Shown here one piece after another: positions 63,357 through 64,000 of a stretch of DNA of 64,000 nucleotides. The position numbers were made by a program, and so were the translations under genes. The stretch spans positions 1 through 64,000 of the forward strand of contig NZ_BMQA01000023.1 of assembly GCF_014647875.1 (NCBI RefSeq), given 5' to 3'. The notes beneath the pieces were generated by a model. That model was given only the letters and a program-made list of their open reading frames with translations. It was not told the DNA's origin and searched no databases. How positions within the stretch are numbered: the first letter of the stretch is position 1; the number at the start of each line of letters is the position of its first letter. The stretch comes from Streptomyces brasiliensis (lineage in GTDB: Bacteria > Actinomycetota > Actinomycetes > Streptomycetales > Streptomycetaceae).

Positions 63357-64000
63357 ATGCTGCTGAGCCGGCTCGCCGACGTGTCCGGGGAGGTCGCCGC
63401 CGCGTCGGCGCGCTCCCGCAAGACCGCACTGCTCGCCGAGTTGTTCCGGGAAGCTGAGCCGGACGACGTGCCGATCGTCATCCCGTATCTGGCCGGACGG
63501 CTGCCGCAGGGGCGGCTCGGCGTCGGCTGGAAGGTGCTGAGCAATCGGGTCCCTCCGGCGGCGGAGTCGTCGCTCACCGTGCGCGAGGTGGACGCCCGAC
63601 TCACGGAACTGGGCAAGCTGTCCGGGCCGGGCTCGCAGGCCGAACGGGCGCGTCTGGTGGGCGAGTTGATGGGCGCGGCCACCGAGGGCGAGCAACGCTT
63701 CCTGTTCGGTCTGATCACCGGCGAGGTGCGCCAGGGCGCCCTGGACGCGGTCGCCGTGGAGGGCCTCGCGCAGGCCACCGGTGCGGTCGCCGCGGACGTA
63801 CGGCGTGCGGTGATGCTCGCAGGTTCGCTGCAGACGGTCGCGCAGGCGCTGCTCGCGGACGGGTCCGCGGCGCTCGACCGGTTCCGGCTCACCGTCGGCC
63901 GCCCGGTCCTGCCGATGCTGGCGCAGACCGCCTCCTCCGTCGCGGAGGCGGTCGGCAGACTGGGTGCCTGCGCGGTCGAGGAGAAGCTGGACGGCATCCG
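63357..64000 (+). CDS. ligB: ATP-dependent DNA ligase, 5' part (LigB type)
   Basis: The first 214 residues of an ATP-dependent ligase that continues past the right edge. The N-terminal domain reads like mycobacterial LigB (LPQGRLGVGWKVL, SLTVREVDARLTELGKLSGPGSQAER, EGEQRFLFGLITGEVRQGA), and the window ends just after the adenylation motif VEEKLDGI with the nucleophilic Lys. These ligases seal nicks and are dispensable in relatives that keep the NAD-dependent LigA. The ATG at 63357 is 29 bases after the flavoprotein stop. Confidence 0.92.
   Translation, partial: MLLSRLADVSGEVAAASARSRKTALLAELFREAEPDDVPIVIPYLAGRLPQGRLGVGWKVLSNRVPPAAESSLTVREVDARLTELGKLSGPGSQAERARLVGELMGAATEGEQRFLFGLITGEVRQGALDAVAVEGLAQATGAVAADVRRAVMLAGSLQTVAQALLADGSAALDRFRLTVGRPVLPMLAQTASSVAEAVGRLGACAVEEKLDGI

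Overview
This 64 kb window has the very high GC content, GTG/TTG starts, ATGA-type gene overlaps and gene families of a Streptomyces or close relative. I see no rRNA, tRNA, CRISPR array, intact insertion sequence or prophage. It looks like chromosomal accessory sequence rich in catabolic operons, each with its own small regulator.

Layout. 1-5.3 kb: the 3' end of an SdhA-like flavoprotein, then an eroding patch: an intact NAD(P)-binding gene, YceI, a small coiled-coil protein, an ilvC fragment, an alpha/beta hydrolase cut by one TGA, and a frame-shifted second copy of the NAD(P)-binding gene. 5.3-8.1 kb: a large ATP-binding LuxR (LAL) regulator. 8.6-13.9 kb: a DUF6230 membrane protein, an MpaB-family oxygenase and an aldehyde dehydrogenase, then a TetR gene and a divergent acyl-CoA dehydrogenase. 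The two transcription units share a distinctive AT-rich operator-like sequence. 14-25.6 kb: beta-oxidation genes (acyl-CoA synthetase, FadB, FadA, acyl-CoA dehydrogenase, LLM oxidoreductase, CaiB/Mcr-like racemase, TetR, GXWXG protein, zinc alcohol dehydrogenase). 26-28.6 kb: a tandem-domain TetR (Mce3R type) and a latex-clearing protein (Lcp). Together, 8.6-28.6 kb could carry cleavage and side-chain oxidation of polyisoprene or another methyl-branched lipid.

29.2-31.7 kb: flavin reductase, SDR and XRE/MmyB regulator. 32-41.2 kb: a self-contained sugar locus with an L-fucose/D-arabinose isomerase and an FGGY kinase divergent from a GH172 (DUF2961) glycosidase and an ABC importer without its own ATPase, closed by a LacI regulator. 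The 14-bp palindrome TGAAATSGATTTCA occurs before all three transcription units. The most economical reading is a regulon for D-arabinofuranosides, possibly mycobacterial D-arabinan, feeding the pentose phosphate pathway. 41.3-46.3 kb: a UvrA paralogue, glycerol kinase and a GylR-like IclR regulator.

46.5-53.8 kb: a sigma/anti-sigma signalling block (RsbW-like ATPase, three SpoIIE-type phosphatases) with an IclR gene broken by one base. 54-58.2 kb: MarR divergent from an unusual thioesterase-VOC fusion, DUF779, a secreted phosphodiester glycosidase, a 64-residue membrane protein and a secreted PI-PLC/GDPD-like enzyme. 58.4-61.7 kb: a tightly coupled operon of quinone oxidoreductase and two acyl-CoA dehydrogenases. 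Its promoter carries the same operator-like motif as the 22.9 kb promoter. 61.7-64 kb: XRE-cupin regulator, divergent thioredoxin-reductase-like flavoprotein, and the start of an ATP-dependent DNA ligase that runs off the right edge.

All functional calls come from reading the translated sequence and remembered family features. No database search was run.
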